A DNA stretch of 64,000 nucleotides, from assembly GCF_021044825.1 (NCBI RefSeq), contig NZ_JAJNOC010000003.1:434001-498000 (forward strand), given 5' to 3'. Under the pieces are notes generated by a model. It was not told the origin of the DNA and made no database searches. It saw only the letters and a program-made list of their open reading frames with translations. Below, piece after piece: positions 18,338 through 27,572 of the stretch (position 1 is the first letter of the stretch; every line of letters starts with the position of its first letter). The position numbers were made by a program, and so were the translations under genes. The DNA is from Massilia phyllostachyos (GTDB lineage: Bacteria; Pseudomonadota; Gammaproteobacteria; Burkholderiales; Burkholderiaceae_D).

Positions 18338-18889
18338 ATGGTCTCGCTGCAGGAGCAGTTGCTGAAAGCCGGCCTGGTGGACAAGAAGAAGGTCCAGAAG
18401 GTCAACCAGGACAAGAGCAAGCAAATGAAGATCGAGCGCCGCACCGGCGCCGAGTCGGTCAACGAATCGCGCGAGGCCGCGCTGGAAGCGCAGCGCAAGA
18501 ACGCCGAGCGGGCGCGCGAGCTCAATGCCCAGCGCGACGCGCAGGCGGCGCAGAAGGCGGTGCGGGCCCAGATCGCCCAGCTGGTCCAGCAGAACCGCCA
18601 GCCGCGCGCTAAAAGCGGCAAGGGCGACATCGCCTATAACTTCACCCATGGCAGCAAGATCGAGCGGATCTATGTGTCGGAACAGGTGCAGCAGCACCTG
18701 ATCTCGGGCCGCCTGGTGATCGTGTTCCTGAACGGGAACTACGAGCTGGTGCCGAAGGTCATCGGCGAAAAGATCGCCGAGCGCGACGCGGACAGCGTGA
18801 TCCAGCTGAAGAAAGCCGAGACCGCGCCGCAGGGCGAGGAAGACGATCCCTATGCGGACTTTAAGATTCCGGACGACTTCACCTGGTAA
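18338..18889 (+). CDS. DUF2058 family protein (YaiL-like)
   Basis: A 183-aa basic, soluble protein. The N-terminus (MVSLQEQLLKAGLVDKKKV) and the following Lys/Arg/Gln-rich helix (about 20-90) are typical of DUF2058/YaiL, whose E. coli member has been described as nucleoprotein- or polynucleotide-associated. The C-terminal half contains the conserved YNFTHGSKIERIYV and LVIVFLNGNYELVP segments and ends in an acidic tail. The biochemical role is unknown. A GAAGGAG ribosome site lies about 8 bases upstream. A strong terminator follows at 18914, so it looks like a single-gene unit, divergent from the RTX gene. Confidence 0.9.
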   Translation: MVSLQEQLLKAGLVDKKKVQKVNQDKSKQMKIERRTGAESVNESREAALEAQRKNAERARELNAQRDAQAAQKAVRAQIAQLVQQNRQPRAKSGKGDIAYNFTHGSKIERIYVSEQVQQHLISGRLVIVFLNGNYELVPKVIGEKIAERDADSVIQLKKAETAPQGEEDDPYADFKIPDDFTW

Positions 18890-18913
18890 GCGCGGCGTGC
18901 CGCCGGCTTCCGA

Positions 18914-18938
18914 CGCCACCCTTGCGGTGGCGTTTTTG
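18914..18938 (+). terminator. rho-independent terminator after DUF2058 gene
   Basis: The stem CGCCACC/GGTGGCG (18914-18920 with 18926-18932) with a 5-base loop is followed by five T residues. It starts 24 bases after the stop codon of the DUF2058 gene. Confidence 0.85.
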
Positions 18939-18970
18939 CTTGTAACTATCTGAAACGAATCGTTGTTGAG

Positions 18971-19021
18971 TTGACATTCTCGCTGCGCTACACTGGTACT
19001 GTCTCGGTTTTGTAACGAGAC
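18971..19021 (+). promoter_or_regulatory. candidate promoter and inverted repeat upstream of MerR-type gene
   Basis: A perfect TTGACA -35 hexamer (18971-18976) is followed by a weak -10 (GGTACT at 18995-19000, 18-base spacing). Just after it sits a perfect 6-base inverted repeat, GTCTCG/CGAGAC (19001-19006 with 19016-19021, 9-base spacer). MerR-type regulators commonly bind such repeats in promoters with long spacers and control themselves, so this may be an autoregulatory operator. That is inference from position. Confidence 0.45.
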
Positions 19022-19053
19022 TTGCATAGACAACTGGTTCAAGGGCGGGTCGT

Positions 19054-20037
19054 ATGAACGCAAGAAAAAACGCACAGGAAATGGAAGAGCAGGGCAGCCG
19101 GCAAGTAACCTACCGTAGCGGCGTGGCCGCGCGGCTGGCCGGCTTGCCGGTGGAGACGCTGCGGGTCTGGGAGCGCCGCTATGCGCTGTCGGAAACCCAG
19201 CGCTCGGCGCATGGGCAGCGGCTGTACACGGCCGAGCAGGTGCGCCGTCTCGGCCTGCTCAAGCAGCTGGTCGACCTCGGCCATCCGATCGGCGTGCTGA
19301 CCGGCTTGCCGGTGGAACGCCTGGAAGAAATGATCGCGCCGGATCCTGCGCGCGCGCACGAAGTCAGCGGCCCGATGCGGGTGCTGGTGGTGGGCGACAG
19401 CCTGGCGCGGCGCATCGCGGCCAGCGGACGCGACGGGCGTGCGCTGCAGCTGCAGCGTCAGCACGCGCGGCTCGACCAGGTGGCGGCGAACGGCGATGGC
19501 GCGGCCATCGACGTGCTGCTGATCGAAGCGTCGGAGCTCGACGACGCCCCGCTGGAGCAAGTCGTGGCGGCGCGCGCGGCCGTGCAGCCGGCGGCCACCG
19601 TGGTGCTGTACCGCTTCGGCGGCAGCGCCGCCATCCGCGCCCTGCGCGCCGAAGGCTGCCTGGTGGCGCGCGTCCCGGCCGAGATCGGCGAGCTGGTGCT
19701 GCTGTGCCGCTCGGCGCTGGCGGGGCAGGGCTTGCCGGCGGCCGACCCCGCGCACGAGCCGGTGGCTCCGCGCCGCCTCGACGACGCCGCGCTGGCGGCG
19801 ATCTCGGCGGCCGGCAACCGCCTGAGCTGCGAATGCCCGCGCCACCTGTCCGACATCCTGATGATGGTCGGCAGCTTCGAACGCTACAGCGCCCAGTGCG
19901 CCGCGCGCAACCAGGAAGATGCGCGCCTGCACCGCGACCTCGAACTGGCCTCGGGCCGGGCGCGCGTGGTGCTGGAAGAGGCGATGATCCGGCTGGCGCT
20001 GGCGGAAGGCTTGCCGCTGCCGGGCAAGGACGGCTGA
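19054..20037 (+). CDS. MerR family transcriptional regulator with B12-binding-like C-terminal region
   Basis: A 327-aa regulator. Residues 18-87 form the MerR winged helix (YRSGVAARLAGLPVETLRVWERRY, then HGQRLYTAEQVRRLGLLKQL). Residues about 105-235 show the alternating strand/helix pattern (MRVLVVGDSL, IDVLLIEASEL, ATVVLYRFGG) of the cobalamin-binding-like domain of LitR/CarH regulators. I do not see a clear ExxH or DxHxxG cobalamin motif, so ligand binding is doubtful. The C-terminus is helical. Family members often control light or stress genes; no photolyase or carotenoid gene adjoins it here. It is monocistronic, with its own promoter region and terminator. Confidence 0.85.
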   Translation: MNARKNAQEMEEQGSRQVTYRSGVAARLAGLPVETLRVWERRYALSETQRSAHGQRLYTAEQVRRLGLLKQLVDLGHPIGVLTGLPVERLEEMIAPDPARAHEVSGPMRVLVVGDSLARRIAASGRDGRALQLQRQHARLDQVAANGDGAAIDVLLIEASELDDAPLEQVVAARAAVQPAATVVLYRFGGSAAIRALRAEGCLVARVPAEIGELVLLCRSALAGQGLPAADPAHEPVAPRRLDDAALAAISAAGNRLSCECPRHLSDILMMVGSFERYSAQCAARNQEDARLHRDLELASGRARVVLEEAMIRLALAEGLPLPGKDG

Positions 20038-20060
20038 GTTCGCGGTCGCTGCGCAAACGG

Positions 20061-20087
20061 GCCCGGCTGCGTGCCGGGCTTTTTTTC
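20061..20087 (+). terminator. rho-independent terminator after MerR-type gene
   Basis: A 7-base stem GCCCGGC/GCCGGGC with a 5-base loop is followed by seven T residues. It lies 24 bases past the stop codon. Confidence 0.9.
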
Positions 20088-20293
20088 GTCCGTAGCAAAT
20101 GCATGCCTGGCCGACATTTCTGCACATAAAGCAGAGAAGGCTTTTGGCGCTGGCGCAAAGGCGCGTTTGATCCATCCCACACCAAGGCGCGATACTGGCC
20201 TGGGTCCAACCGTGCGCGTCTCGCACGGCCCATGATGACCGAGGCCGCCCGGATCGACCGGTCGGGCGGTGTTCATTTTCATGGGAGAAACGT

Positions 20294-22285
20294 ATGCGCG
20301 TGCATGGAAACGGCAGGTGGAACACGAGCGTGGCGTGGCGGCTGCCCTGCCTGCTGCTCGCGCTGGCGATGGGCGGATCGGCGCTGGCGGGGCCGGCCGG
20401 GGCGCCAGTCCTCGACGATGGCAAGCATGGCCCGGCGCCGGCCGGCTACCGCGTCGTCAATCTCGGTTCGGGCGACCTCAGCGCGCTGCCGAAGATCAAC
20501 GCCAAGGGGCAGGTGGCGTTCTCGCTGTGGGACGGCGCTGCTTCGCACGGCTATTTCTTCGACGGTGAGCGGGTGCGCGACATCGGCACGCTGGGCGGCA
20601 GCGATACCGTGGCGCTCGGCCTGAACGACGCGGGCCAGGTCGCCGGCGGCTCCTTCACCGCCGCGGGCGGCGAGCGCGCCTTTGTGTGGAGCGCGGGCGG
20701 CGGCATGCTCGACCTCGGCGTCCTGCCCGGCGCCGGCAATTCGCGCGCGCAGGCGATCAACCGGCATGGCGTCGTCACCGGCTATGCCGAAGGCGTGCCG
20801 AGCACCCCGCCGCTGGCGTTCCGCTGGAGCCGCACCGACGGCATGACGAGTCTCGGCGCGCTCGCGCCGGACGCCGGCGGCGCCTCCTTCGGCGCGGCGC
20901 TGAACGACGCCGGCCTGATCGCGGGCGCCGCCGACACCGCCAGTTTCGACCGCCATGCCTTCGCCTGGACCGCCACGCGCGGCCTGGCCGATATCGATAC
21001 CCTTGGCAGCAGCTTTTCCGACGTCGTCGCCGTCGGCGCCAGGGGCGAAGTGGCCGGCAGCCGGGTGCCGGCCGGCAATGCACTGCTGTACCGCGCCTTC
21101 CTGTGGACGCCGGGCGGCGGCATGCGCGACCTCGGCGCCGCCGGCGCCGCCGAATCCTTCGCCCTCGCCATGAGCCCGGGCGCGCGGATCGCCGGCCTGG
21201 TCAACCTCGCCGGCGGCGACCAGCGCGCCATGACCTGGACCCGCGCGGAGGGCATGCGCGTGCTCGGCACCTTCGGCGGCGCCAACTCGCGCGCGATCCA
21301 GGCCAACGACCGCGGCCAGGTGGTCGGCTACGCCACCGACCGTACGCAGGACTTCCGCGCCTTCCTGTGGTCGGCCAGGTCCGGCCTGGTCGACCTGAAC
21401 ACCCGCCTGCGCCAGGCGCCGCCGGGGCTGGTGCTGGACGACGCGCTCGCCATCAACGACGACGGCGCCATCGTGGCCAGTTCCAACGCCGGCCTGGTGC
21501 TGCTCACGCCCGGAGCGGGAGCGGCGGACGGCCACGTGGTCGGGCCCGTCGTTGCGCCCGACGTGGTCCCGGCCGGCACCGCCTTCGCCGCCACGGTGGC
21601 CTGGGTCGACCCCGGCCGGGTCGGCACGCGGGGCGTGCGCTGGTCGTGGGGCGATGGCAGCGGCGTGCAGGCAGGCAGGGTGCGCGAAGGGGGCAGCGAG
21701 GCAGGCGTGGGCAGCGCCCGCGCCTCTCACCATTTCGCCCGGCCTGGCGTGTACCGGGTCGCGGCCACTGTGCTCGACAGCAAGGGCCGCGGCACCACCG
21801 TCAGCCACACGGTGGTCGCCGCCGCCGCTGGCGCAGGCACGGTCGCGGCGAAGGGCAGCGTGCTGTCGCCGCGCGGCGCCTGGCGCAAGGCGCCGGCCTG
21901 GGTCGGCAAGGCCGGCTTCAGCCTGGTGGCGCCGGTCGCCGGGACTGTGCCGGCGGCGCAGTCGGCGCAGTCGGCCACCGTGCCCGCGCAGCTGCGTTTC
22001 GACCTGCCGGGGCTGCGCTTTTACAGCGCCAGCCTGCGTTTCCTCGGCCGGCAGGGCGCGCAGCGCGTGTTCGAGGGCGAGGGCACAATCAACGGCGCCG
22101 GCAGCTACCGCGCCCGGCTCGCGACCACGCTGGGCCTGGCCGGCGCCGCGCCCGGGCGGTTCGCACTGAAGATCTGGCAGTCGGGGGCGGCCCCGGGCAA
22201 CGAGGTGGTCCACTACGACAACAGCGGCACGTTACCGGGAGCGGTGGCGGCGCCGCTCGTGGACGCCCGCATCGTGACGGAATAG
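20294..22285 (+). CDS. secreted HAF-repeat protein with PKD-like domain
   Basis: A 663-aa exported protein. A GGGAGAA ribosome site precedes the start, and residues 1-32 are a signal peptide. Residues about 45-400 consist of HAF repeats, with recurring units such as RAFVWSAGGGMLDLG, HAFAWTATRGLADID and RAFLWSARSGLVDLN separated by INDAGQVVG-like segments. This is the 'extracellular HAF' repeat pattern and probably folds as a beta-propeller. Residues about 410-500 look like a PKD domain (WSWGDGSG, SHHFARPGVYRVAATVLDS). The last 160 residues are beta-rich and unassigned. A shorter paralogue (393 aa, no PKD) lies at 46404. The function is unknown; a cell-surface or extracellular location is inferred. 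Confidence 0.85.
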   Translation: MRVHGNGRWNTSVAWRLPCLLLALAMGGSALAGPAGAPVLDDGKHGPAPAGYRVVNLGSGDLSALPKINAKGQVAFSLWDGAASHGYFFDGERVRDIGTLGGSDTVALGLNDAGQVAGGSFTAAGGERAFVWSAGGGMLDLGVLPGAGNSRAQAINRHGVVTGYAEGVPSTPPLAFRWSRTDGMTSLGALAPDAGGASFGAALNDAGLIAGAADTASFDRHAFAWTATRGLADIDTLGSSFSDVVAVGARGEVAGSRVPAGNALLYRAFLWTPGGGMRDLGAAGAAESFALAMSPGARIAGLVNLAGGDQRAMTWTRAEGMRVLGTFGGANSRAIQANDRGQVVGYATDRTQDFRAFLWSARSGLVDLNTRLRQAPPGLVLDDALAINDDGAIVASSNAGLVLLTPGAGAADGHVVGPVVAPDVVPAGTAFAATVAWVDPGRVGTRGVRWSWGDGSGVQAGRVREGGSEAGVGSARASHHFARPGVYRVAATVLDSKGRGTTVSHTVVAAAAGAGTVAAKGSVLSPRGAWRKAPAWVGKAGFSLVAPVAGTVPAAQSAQSATVPAQLRFDLPGLRFYSASLRFLGRQGAQRVFEGEGTINGAGSYRARLATTLGLAGAAPGRFALKIWQSGAAPGNEVVHYDNSGTLPGAVAAPLVDARIVTE

Positions 22286-22496
22286 GAGCACGCGGACCAG
22301 GAAGGCGAGGTCGAGGAGCGAAGCCGAGCGGGGGAAGCACAGCGGCGGAGCAGGGCGGCGGCCATGAACCCGCCTCCTGGCGTGCAGGCTGCGATGGCGA
22401 TCTGTGCTTCAATGACCATCCCGGTTCGCGGATGCGCCGAGGCGGTTCAAGCTCGGGGCATCGCGGCCGTCCTTTCGACTATTCCCAGGAGGTCAT

Positions 22497-22706
22497 ATGG
22501 CAGACGGATTCAAGGCTGGCGACAAGGTGCAGTGGCAATCGTCCCAGGGCACGGTGCATGGAACCGTCAAGAAGAAGCTGACCGCGCCCACCGACATCAA
22601 GGGCCACCACGTGGCCGCCTCGAAAGAGCACCCGGAATACCTGGTGGTCAGCGACAAAACCGGAGCCGAAGCGGCGCACAAGGCGGACGCACTCAAGAAA
22701 GCCTGA
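22497..22706 (+). CDS. DUF2945 small protein (hypervirulence-associated TUDOR-like)
   Basis: A 69-aa protein that starts 5 bases after a perfect AGGAGG. FKAGDKVQWQSSQGTVHGTVKKKLT is the DUF2945 signature: a small SH3/TUDOR-like barrel starting with a G-x-V-x-W strand. DHKGHHVxAS-type and EYLVVSDKTG segments follow. Family members occur beside stress genes in many bacteria, and the molecular role is not known. It stands alone, convergent with the efflux operon. The 211 bases between it and the HAF gene show no other gene. Confidence 0.85.
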   Translation: MADGFKAGDKVQWQSSQGTVHGTVKKKLTAPTDIKGHHVAASKEHPEYLVVSDKTGAEAAHKADALKKA

Positions 22707-22824
22707 GACGGCCTCCCTTGCAAGGCGGGCTAGGACAAGCCAGGACCTGATGGGGACAGGCCCCGGCACGTCGGAAGAAAGCGCCTGGCAGGGCGCAGGC
22801 AGGCCGTTTGCCCCTTGTTGCCCC

Positions 22825-24345
22825 TCAGGGCGCCGCGCGCTTCTCGTGGCCATTTTCGCCGTGCCCAGCGCCGCCATGTGCGGCGGCATGCTGCTCGCCC
22901 TGTGCCGCATGCGTCCTTTCCCAGCCGCCGCCGAGCGCCAGGAACAGCTGCGCCTGGTCCTCCGCCAGCTTCGCGCTGGACGCCGCGAGGACGCTCTCGG
23001 CGCTCGCGAGCGTGCGGTCGGCGTCGAGGGCGCTGAGGAAGTCGGTGCGGCCGAACTGGTACAGCCTGGCCGTCTGCATCGCGGCCAGTGCGCTCTGGTC
23101 GCGCGCGGCGCGCAGGGCGGCGTTGCGGTCGAGTTCGCGCGCGTAGACCGTGAGCGCGCTTTCCGTTTCGCGCAGCGCGTTCAGCACCACCGAGTCGAAG
23201 CGCGCCAGCGCGCCCTTGGTCGCGATTTCGGCCTGGGCGATGTGCACGCGTGCCGGGCTGAGCGCCGGCAGGTTCCATGAGATCAGCGGCCCGAGCGAAA
23301 ACTTCCAGGTGCTGGCGTCGCCGAATTCGTCCATGATGCCGACCCCGCCGAAGGAGGCGCCCAGGCTGATGTTCGGGTACAGCTCGGCGGTGGCGACGCC
23401 GATGCGCGCCGTCGCTCCCGCCAGCAGGCGTTCGGCCTGGCGCACGTCCGGACGGCGGCGCAGCAGGGCCGCGCCGTCGCCGACCGGAATCGCCGCGGCC
23501 ACGCGCGGCGGCGTGTCGCATCCCGCGACCTTCGCCGGGAAGCGGCTCGGCGCCTCGCCGGTCAGCACCGCCAGCCGGTACAGCGCGGTGCGGCGGCTGG
23601 CTTCGAGCGGCGGCAGGTTGGCGCGCAGCAGTTCGAGCTGGGCCTGGGCGCGGCTGCTGTCGATCGCGATGCCCCGGCCGCGCCGGATGCGCTCGGCGGT
23701 CAGCTTGACGAACTGCTGTTGCAGCGCGACCGATTGCTGCGCCACCTTCAGCTGGTAGCCGCTCGAGCAGGCCTGGGCATAAGCGCGCGTGGTGTCGGCC
23801 GCCACCATCACGTGGGCCAGGTCGCTGGCCGCCTGGGCGGCTTCCTGGTCGGCGTGCGCGGCCTCGATGGCGCGCCGGATGCGGCCCCACAGGTCGACCT
23901 GGTAGGCCACCTTGATGTCGCCTTCATAGATGCCGGTGCGCGGCAGCTGTTCCGGCAGGCCGAGCGAGGCGCCGGCGATGCGCCCGTACATCGGCGCCGC
24001 CTCCATCTCGACTTCGGGGCGTTTCTTCTCTTCGACTTCTTCCAGCACCGCATGGGCGCGCGCCAGGTTGGCCGCGGCCACGCGCAGGTCGGCATTGGCG
24101 CCGAAAGCCTTGGCGATCAATGTATCCAGCACCGGGTCCTGGTACAGGCGCCACCAGTCGCCCGGCAGCGGGTCCGGGGTGAACGGCGTTTCGGCCGCGC
24201 CCATCAGGGGCGCCTGCGCCTCTTCGCGCTGGATGGCGGCCTCCTTCGGCAGCCGGTAGTCGGGGCCGACGGTGGTGCAGGCGGCGAGCACGGCCAGCGT
24301 ACTCACGGTCAGCGCCTTGCCGGCGATAAAACGGATGCGGTGCAT
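22825..24345 (-). CDS. outer-membrane efflux lipoprotein (NodT/OprM family)
   Basis: A 506-aa TolC-like channel, last gene of the MarR-FUSC-DUF1656-HlyD unit. The lipobox LAAC puts the lipidated residue at C23. TTVGPDYRLP is the usual start of a mature OprM/NodT protein. Two OEP repeats follow (about 60-260 and 285-475), with FDLWGRIRRA-like YQVDLWGRIRRAIEAA and RRPDVRQAERLLAGATARIGVATAELYPNI-type motifs. It would complete the efflux path across the outer membrane. Odd: the last 30 residues are rich in His and Gly (HAAQGEQHAAAHGG, HGENGHEK), unlike most OprM tails, and might bind metal. Confidence 0.93.
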   Translation of the reverse strand: MHRIRFIAGKALTVSTLAVLAACTTVGPDYRLPKEAAIQREEAQAPLMGAAETPFTPDPLPGDWWRLYQDPVLDTLIAKAFGANADLRVAAANLARAHAVLEEVEEKKRPEVEMEAAPMYGRIAGASLGLPEQLPRTGIYEGDIKVAYQVDLWGRIRRAIEAAHADQEAAQAASDLAHVMVAADTTRAYAQACSSGYQLKVAQQSVALQQQFVKLTAERIRRGRGIAIDSSRAQAQLELLRANLPPLEASRRTALYRLAVLTGEAPSRFPAKVAGCDTPPRVAAAIPVGDGAALLRRRPDVRQAERLLAGATARIGVATAELYPNISLGASFGGVGIMDEFGDASTWKFSLGPLISWNLPALSPARVHIAQAEIATKGALARFDSVVLNALRETESALTVYARELDRNAALRAARDQSALAAMQTARLYQFGRTDFLSALDADRTLASAESVLAASSAKLAEDQAQLFLALGGGWERTHAAQGEQHAAAHGGAGHGENGHEKRAAP

Positions 24346-24354
24346 GATCCCTCC

Positions 24355-25308
24355 TCAGTGGGCCGCCCTGGCGCCGGGCGCGGCCGCAACGGCGCGCGCC
24401 GCAGGTGCGGCAGGGGCGGTGGAATGCGGGGCCGTCGCACCAGGCAGCACCTCGACGGTCGCGGTTTGTCCCGCCACCAGGCGCACCCCGGCCGGCACGC
24501 GGTCGATCGCGATGCGCACCGGAATGCGCTGGGCCAGGCGCACCCAGTTGAAGGTCGGGTTCACGTTCGGCAGCATGTTGGCGCCGGTGCTGCGGTCGCG
24601 GTCGGTGATGCCCTCGGCGAAGCTTTCGACGTGGCCCTGGATCGGCTGGCGCGTGCCCATCAGGGTCACTTCGACCTGGTCGCCGACGTCGATGGCGGGC
24701 AGCTTGGTTTCTTCAAAATAGCCTTCGACATAGAAGGTGTTGCGGTCGATCAGCGCCATCACCGGACGCGCGGCGGTCGCATACGACCCTTCGCGCAGGT
24801 CGAGGTTGGTGACGATGCCGTCCACCGCCGACACCACGTGCGAGCGTTCCAGGTTCAGCCGGGCCGTATCGCGGTTGACGACGGCCTGGGCCAGCGCCGC
24901 GCGGGCCTGGTCGGTGCGCATCAATCCCTGTTCGCGGGTCTCGGCCGACACCAGGTCGTCCAGCTCGGTGTTGCGCTTGTTCTCGCGCTGGGCCTGGACC
25001 AGGGCCGCCTGGGCCGCCGTCACCTGCGCCTCGGCCTGGCGCAAGGCGAGGGCGAAGCGCGCGCGGTCGATCTCGAACAGCGGCTCGCCGGCGGCGACGC
25101 GCTGGTTGTCGTGCACGTAGACCTTGGTGACCTGGCCGGTCACGTCCGGCGCCACCTGCACCACATAGGCTTTCACGCGGCCGTCGCGGGTCCAGGGCGC
25201 CAGCTCGTAGTGGCGCCACAAGTGCCAGCCGGCGTAGAGCGCGCCGGCGCCGGCCAGCAGGGTGATGCCTACCCGGCCCAGTGCCGGAAGAATGTTGTTG
25301 GTAGCCAT
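24355..25308 (-). CDS. HlyD/EmrA-type periplasmic efflux adaptor
   Basis: A 317-aa membrane-fusion protein. One N-terminal transmembrane helix (about 10-27) precedes YVVQVAPDVTGQVTKVYVHDNQRVAAGEPLFEID, the lipoyl-like half motif. A coiled-coil hairpin (about 75-150) and a second half motif with VVSAVDGIVTNLDLREGSYA follow. It resembles AaeA, the adaptor of p-hydroxybenzoate efflux. The gene is one base from the DUF1656 gene and nine bases from the outer-membrane factor, so the three are surely co-translated. An Ala-rich tail follows the conserved part. Confidence 0.92.
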   Translation of the reverse strand: MATNNILPALGRVGITLLAGAGALYAGWHLWRHYELAPWTRDGRVKAYVVQVAPDVTGQVTKVYVHDNQRVAAGEPLFEIDRARFALALRQAEAQVTAAQAALVQAQRENKRNTELDDLVSAETREQGLMRTDQARAALAQAVVNRDTARLNLERSHVVSAVDGIVTNLDLREGSYATAARPVMALIDRNTFYVEGYFEETKLPAIDVGDQVEVTLMGTRQPIQGHVESFAEGITDRDRSTGANMLPNVNPTFNWVRLAQRIPVRIAIDRVPAGVRLVAGQTATVEVLPGATAPHSTAPAAPAARAVAAAPGARAAH

Positions 25309-25309
25309 G

Positions 25310-25516
25310 TCAGGACCAGTTGCGTGTGAAGTAGGCCAACGTGCCGAGCACGATGACGAACAGGGAAAAATCGAACAGCGCCGGATGCCATACCAGGCGG
25401 TAGAAGCCGGTGCGCGCCAGCGCCAGGTTCAACACCCGGCACAGGACCAGCGCCGCCAGCGTCAGGAGCAAGAGCGGCGGCACGTAGAGGCCGTAGATGC
25501 TGACTTCGCCGATCAT
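25310..25516 (-). CDS. DUF1656 small membrane protein (AaeX-like)
   Basis: A 68-aa protein with two transmembrane helices (about 10-30 and 45-63). MIGEVSIYGLYVPPLLLLTLAA is typical of DUF1656, the small subunit found between FUSC permeases and HlyD adaptors (AaeX in E. coli). The start at 25516 is set by AAGGAGA just upstream and by the ATGA overlap with the FUSC stop. Its role in the pump is not known. Confidence 0.9.
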   Translation of the reverse strand: MIGEVSIYGLYVPPLLLLTLAALVLCRVLNLALARTGFYRLVWHPALFDFSLFVIVLGTLAYFTRNWS

Positions 25517-27570
25517 CGGATCTCCTTGGAAAGATTGGGCAGGTGGGCCGGCACATAGGCCGGCGCCCCCGGGAACAGGTCGCGGCGCATGCCGGTGAGG
25601 GCCGCGAGGGCCTCGCGCCGGGCCGCATCCGCGGCGCCGCGGCAAACCGCGCGCAGCGCATTGTCGAGCGCCTCCAGCAGCTGCGCCTCGGCGTCAGGGG
25701 CGAGCGCCGGCAGGCGCGCGAAGCGGCGCGCCAGTTGCGTCATCAGGGTGGCCACGGCGGCGTCCGCGCGGCCGATGGCGGGTCGCACCGACTGCAGCAT
25801 CGTCATGTTCAGGCCGACGCGCAGGTCGCGCAGCGCGTCGACCGCCTGCAGGTCTGCGCGCGCGCCCGCCAGGGCCAGGCGCGGCGTGAGCAGGCCGACG
25901 CGGTCGACCATGCGCGCCGAGAATTCGGCCAGCGAGGTCACGCGCTCGCCGCTCCCGAGGCGCGCCAGCTCCTGCCAGCCGGCCTTGAGCAGGCGGCGCG
26001 CGGTCCAGCCGGCGCCGACGCTGCGCAGCACGCGGGTGAACAGGGCGGCCGCGGCCAGGCCCATGATCTGCGCCAGCATGCCGTTGGTGAACGAGACGAT
26101 GTCGGCGCTGTGGGTGTCGATCATGGCCAGGGCGCCGCAGATGCCGAACAGGAAGGGCATGGCGCGCCCGAAGGTCGCGGGCCGCGCCACCAGCACGCCC
26201 AGTACCAAAAAGGTCGGCGCGCAGGCCAGCACCAGCGACTCGAAGCCGTGCACCGCCGGCAGGATCGCCAGCAGGTACAGCGCCGCCACCGGGATCGAAT
26301 ACACGGTATAGGCAAGAAAACCCTGGATGAAGGGCGCCGGGTCGTCCTGGCCGGCGAAGAAGCAGCACAGCACCGCCGCCATCATCGGCGCGGCCGCGCC
26401 GGCCGGCCAGCCGCTCAGGATCCAGAACGCGCAGCAGGCCAGCACCGCGCTCACGGCCGCGAAGGCCGACAGCAGGGCCATGCCGCGGTCCTGGTGCAGG
26501 CTGCTCGCCGCCACGCCCGGCAGGTGGCGCACCGCCTCGGGCAGGCGGCCGTGCACGCCGGCGTCGATGTGCCGGCGCAGCAGGCGCGTTTCCAGCACCA
26601 GGTCGACCAGCATGTGCAGGCGCGCCGCCAGGTTCAGTTCGAGCAGGCCGCACCAATCGAGTTCACGGCTGCCCTGCGGGGCCAGCGCATCGATGCGCGC
26701 GTGCAAGGCCGCGCCCTGGACCGCGAGCGGCGTGTCCTTCGGGGTGTCGGTCAGCGCCGTCACGTCCGCCAGCAGGGCCGCCCAGCGCGCCGAGACGGCG
26801 GCCGCGTCCTGCTGGCGCAGCGCCGCCAGGCGGTCCTCGATGCCCGACACGATCGGCACGAACTGGGCCAGGCGTTCCTGCAGGGCATTGACCGCCCCTT
26901 CGGTCCAGCGCAGGTGCGAGGTGTCGAAGGGCAGGTGGGTGCTCATCAGGCGCAGCTCGGTGATGTCGCCGGCCAGCTTGCGGCGCTCGCCCGCGCTGTT
27001 GGCGTCGCCGCCGATCTTGAGCGCATCGCGGATCCAGGCCCCGGCGTCGCGCGCCGCGCCGTCCAGGCGCGCCAGCAGCACCGGCGCGAAGCTCTGCGGC
27101 AGCACCAGGGTGTGGACCAGGGTCGCGCAGCTCATGCCGAGCACGATCTCCTCGACCCGCGCCAGGGCGATGTCGAAGATCGCGCCCGGCTCGCCCACCG
27201 CCGGAAAGCCGATCAGGCCGGCCGTGTAGCCGGCCAGCATCAGCACATACGAGCGCGGGGTGCGGTCCAGCAGCGAGAAGTACAGGCAGCCGCCGATCCA
27301 CAGCGCCAGCGCCAGCGACAGCAGTTCGGGCGAGTTGGCCAGCCGCGGCACCAGGAACACCACCGCGATGGCGCCCAGCACGGTGCCGCCGGCCCGGTAC
27401 ATGCCCTTGGAGCGGGTCGGCCCGGCGAAGGGGGCGGAGACGATATACGCCGTCATCATCGCCCAGAAAGGACGCGGCAGTCCGATGCGCATCGATACAT
27501 AGATCGAGAGCATCGCTGCCGCGAATGACTTGATGGAGAACAGCATCTCCGACCGACTTGCCAAGCGCAT
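25513..27570 (-). CDS. FUSC family inner-membrane efflux protein (AaeB-like)
   Basis: A 685-aa permease. The start at 27570 (MRLASRSEMLFSIKSFAAAML) lies 2 bases after the MarR stop; the frame is open upstream but overlaps the marR gene out of phase. Two blocks of about five or six transmembrane helices (about 15-165 and 355-510) are each followed by a soluble helical region, the usual FUSC/AaeB layout. MRIGLPRPFWAMMTAYIVSAPFAG and RSKGMYRAGGTVLGA are the family signature in the first block. With DUF1656, HlyD and an outer-membrane factor it should export aromatic acids or similar compounds. The substrate is inferred from the family only. Confidence 0.92.
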   Translation of the reverse strand: MRLASRSEMLFSIKSFAAAMLSIYVSMRIGLPRPFWAMMTAYIVSAPFAGPTRSKGMYRAGGTVLGAIAVVFLVPRLANSPELLSLALALWIGGCLYFSLLDRTPRSYVLMLAGYTAGLIGFPAVGEPGAIFDIALARVEEIVLGMSCATLVHTLVLPQSFAPVLLARLDGAARDAGAWIRDALKIGGDANSAGERRKLAGDITELRLMSTHLPFDTSHLRWTEGAVNALQERLAQFVPIVSGIEDRLAALRQQDAAAVSARWAALLADVTALTDTPKDTPLAVQGAALHARIDALAPQGSRELDWCGLLELNLAARLHMLVDLVLETRLLRRHIDAGVHGRLPEAVRHLPGVAASSLHQDRGMALLSAFAAVSAVLACCAFWILSGWPAGAAAPMMAAVLCCFFAGQDDPAPFIQGFLAYTVYSIPVAALYLLAILPAVHGFESLVLACAPTFLVLGVLVARPATFGRAMPFLFGICGALAMIDTHSADIVSFTNGMLAQIMGLAAAALFTRVLRSVGAGWTARRLLKAGWQELARLGSGERVTSLAEFSARMVDRVGLLTPRLALAGARADLQAVDALRDLRVGLNMTMLQSVRPAIGRADAAVATLMTQLARRFARLPALAPDAEAQLLEALDNALRAVCRGAADAARREALAALTGMRRDLFPGAPAYVPAHLPNLSKEIR

Positions 27571-27572
27571 GA

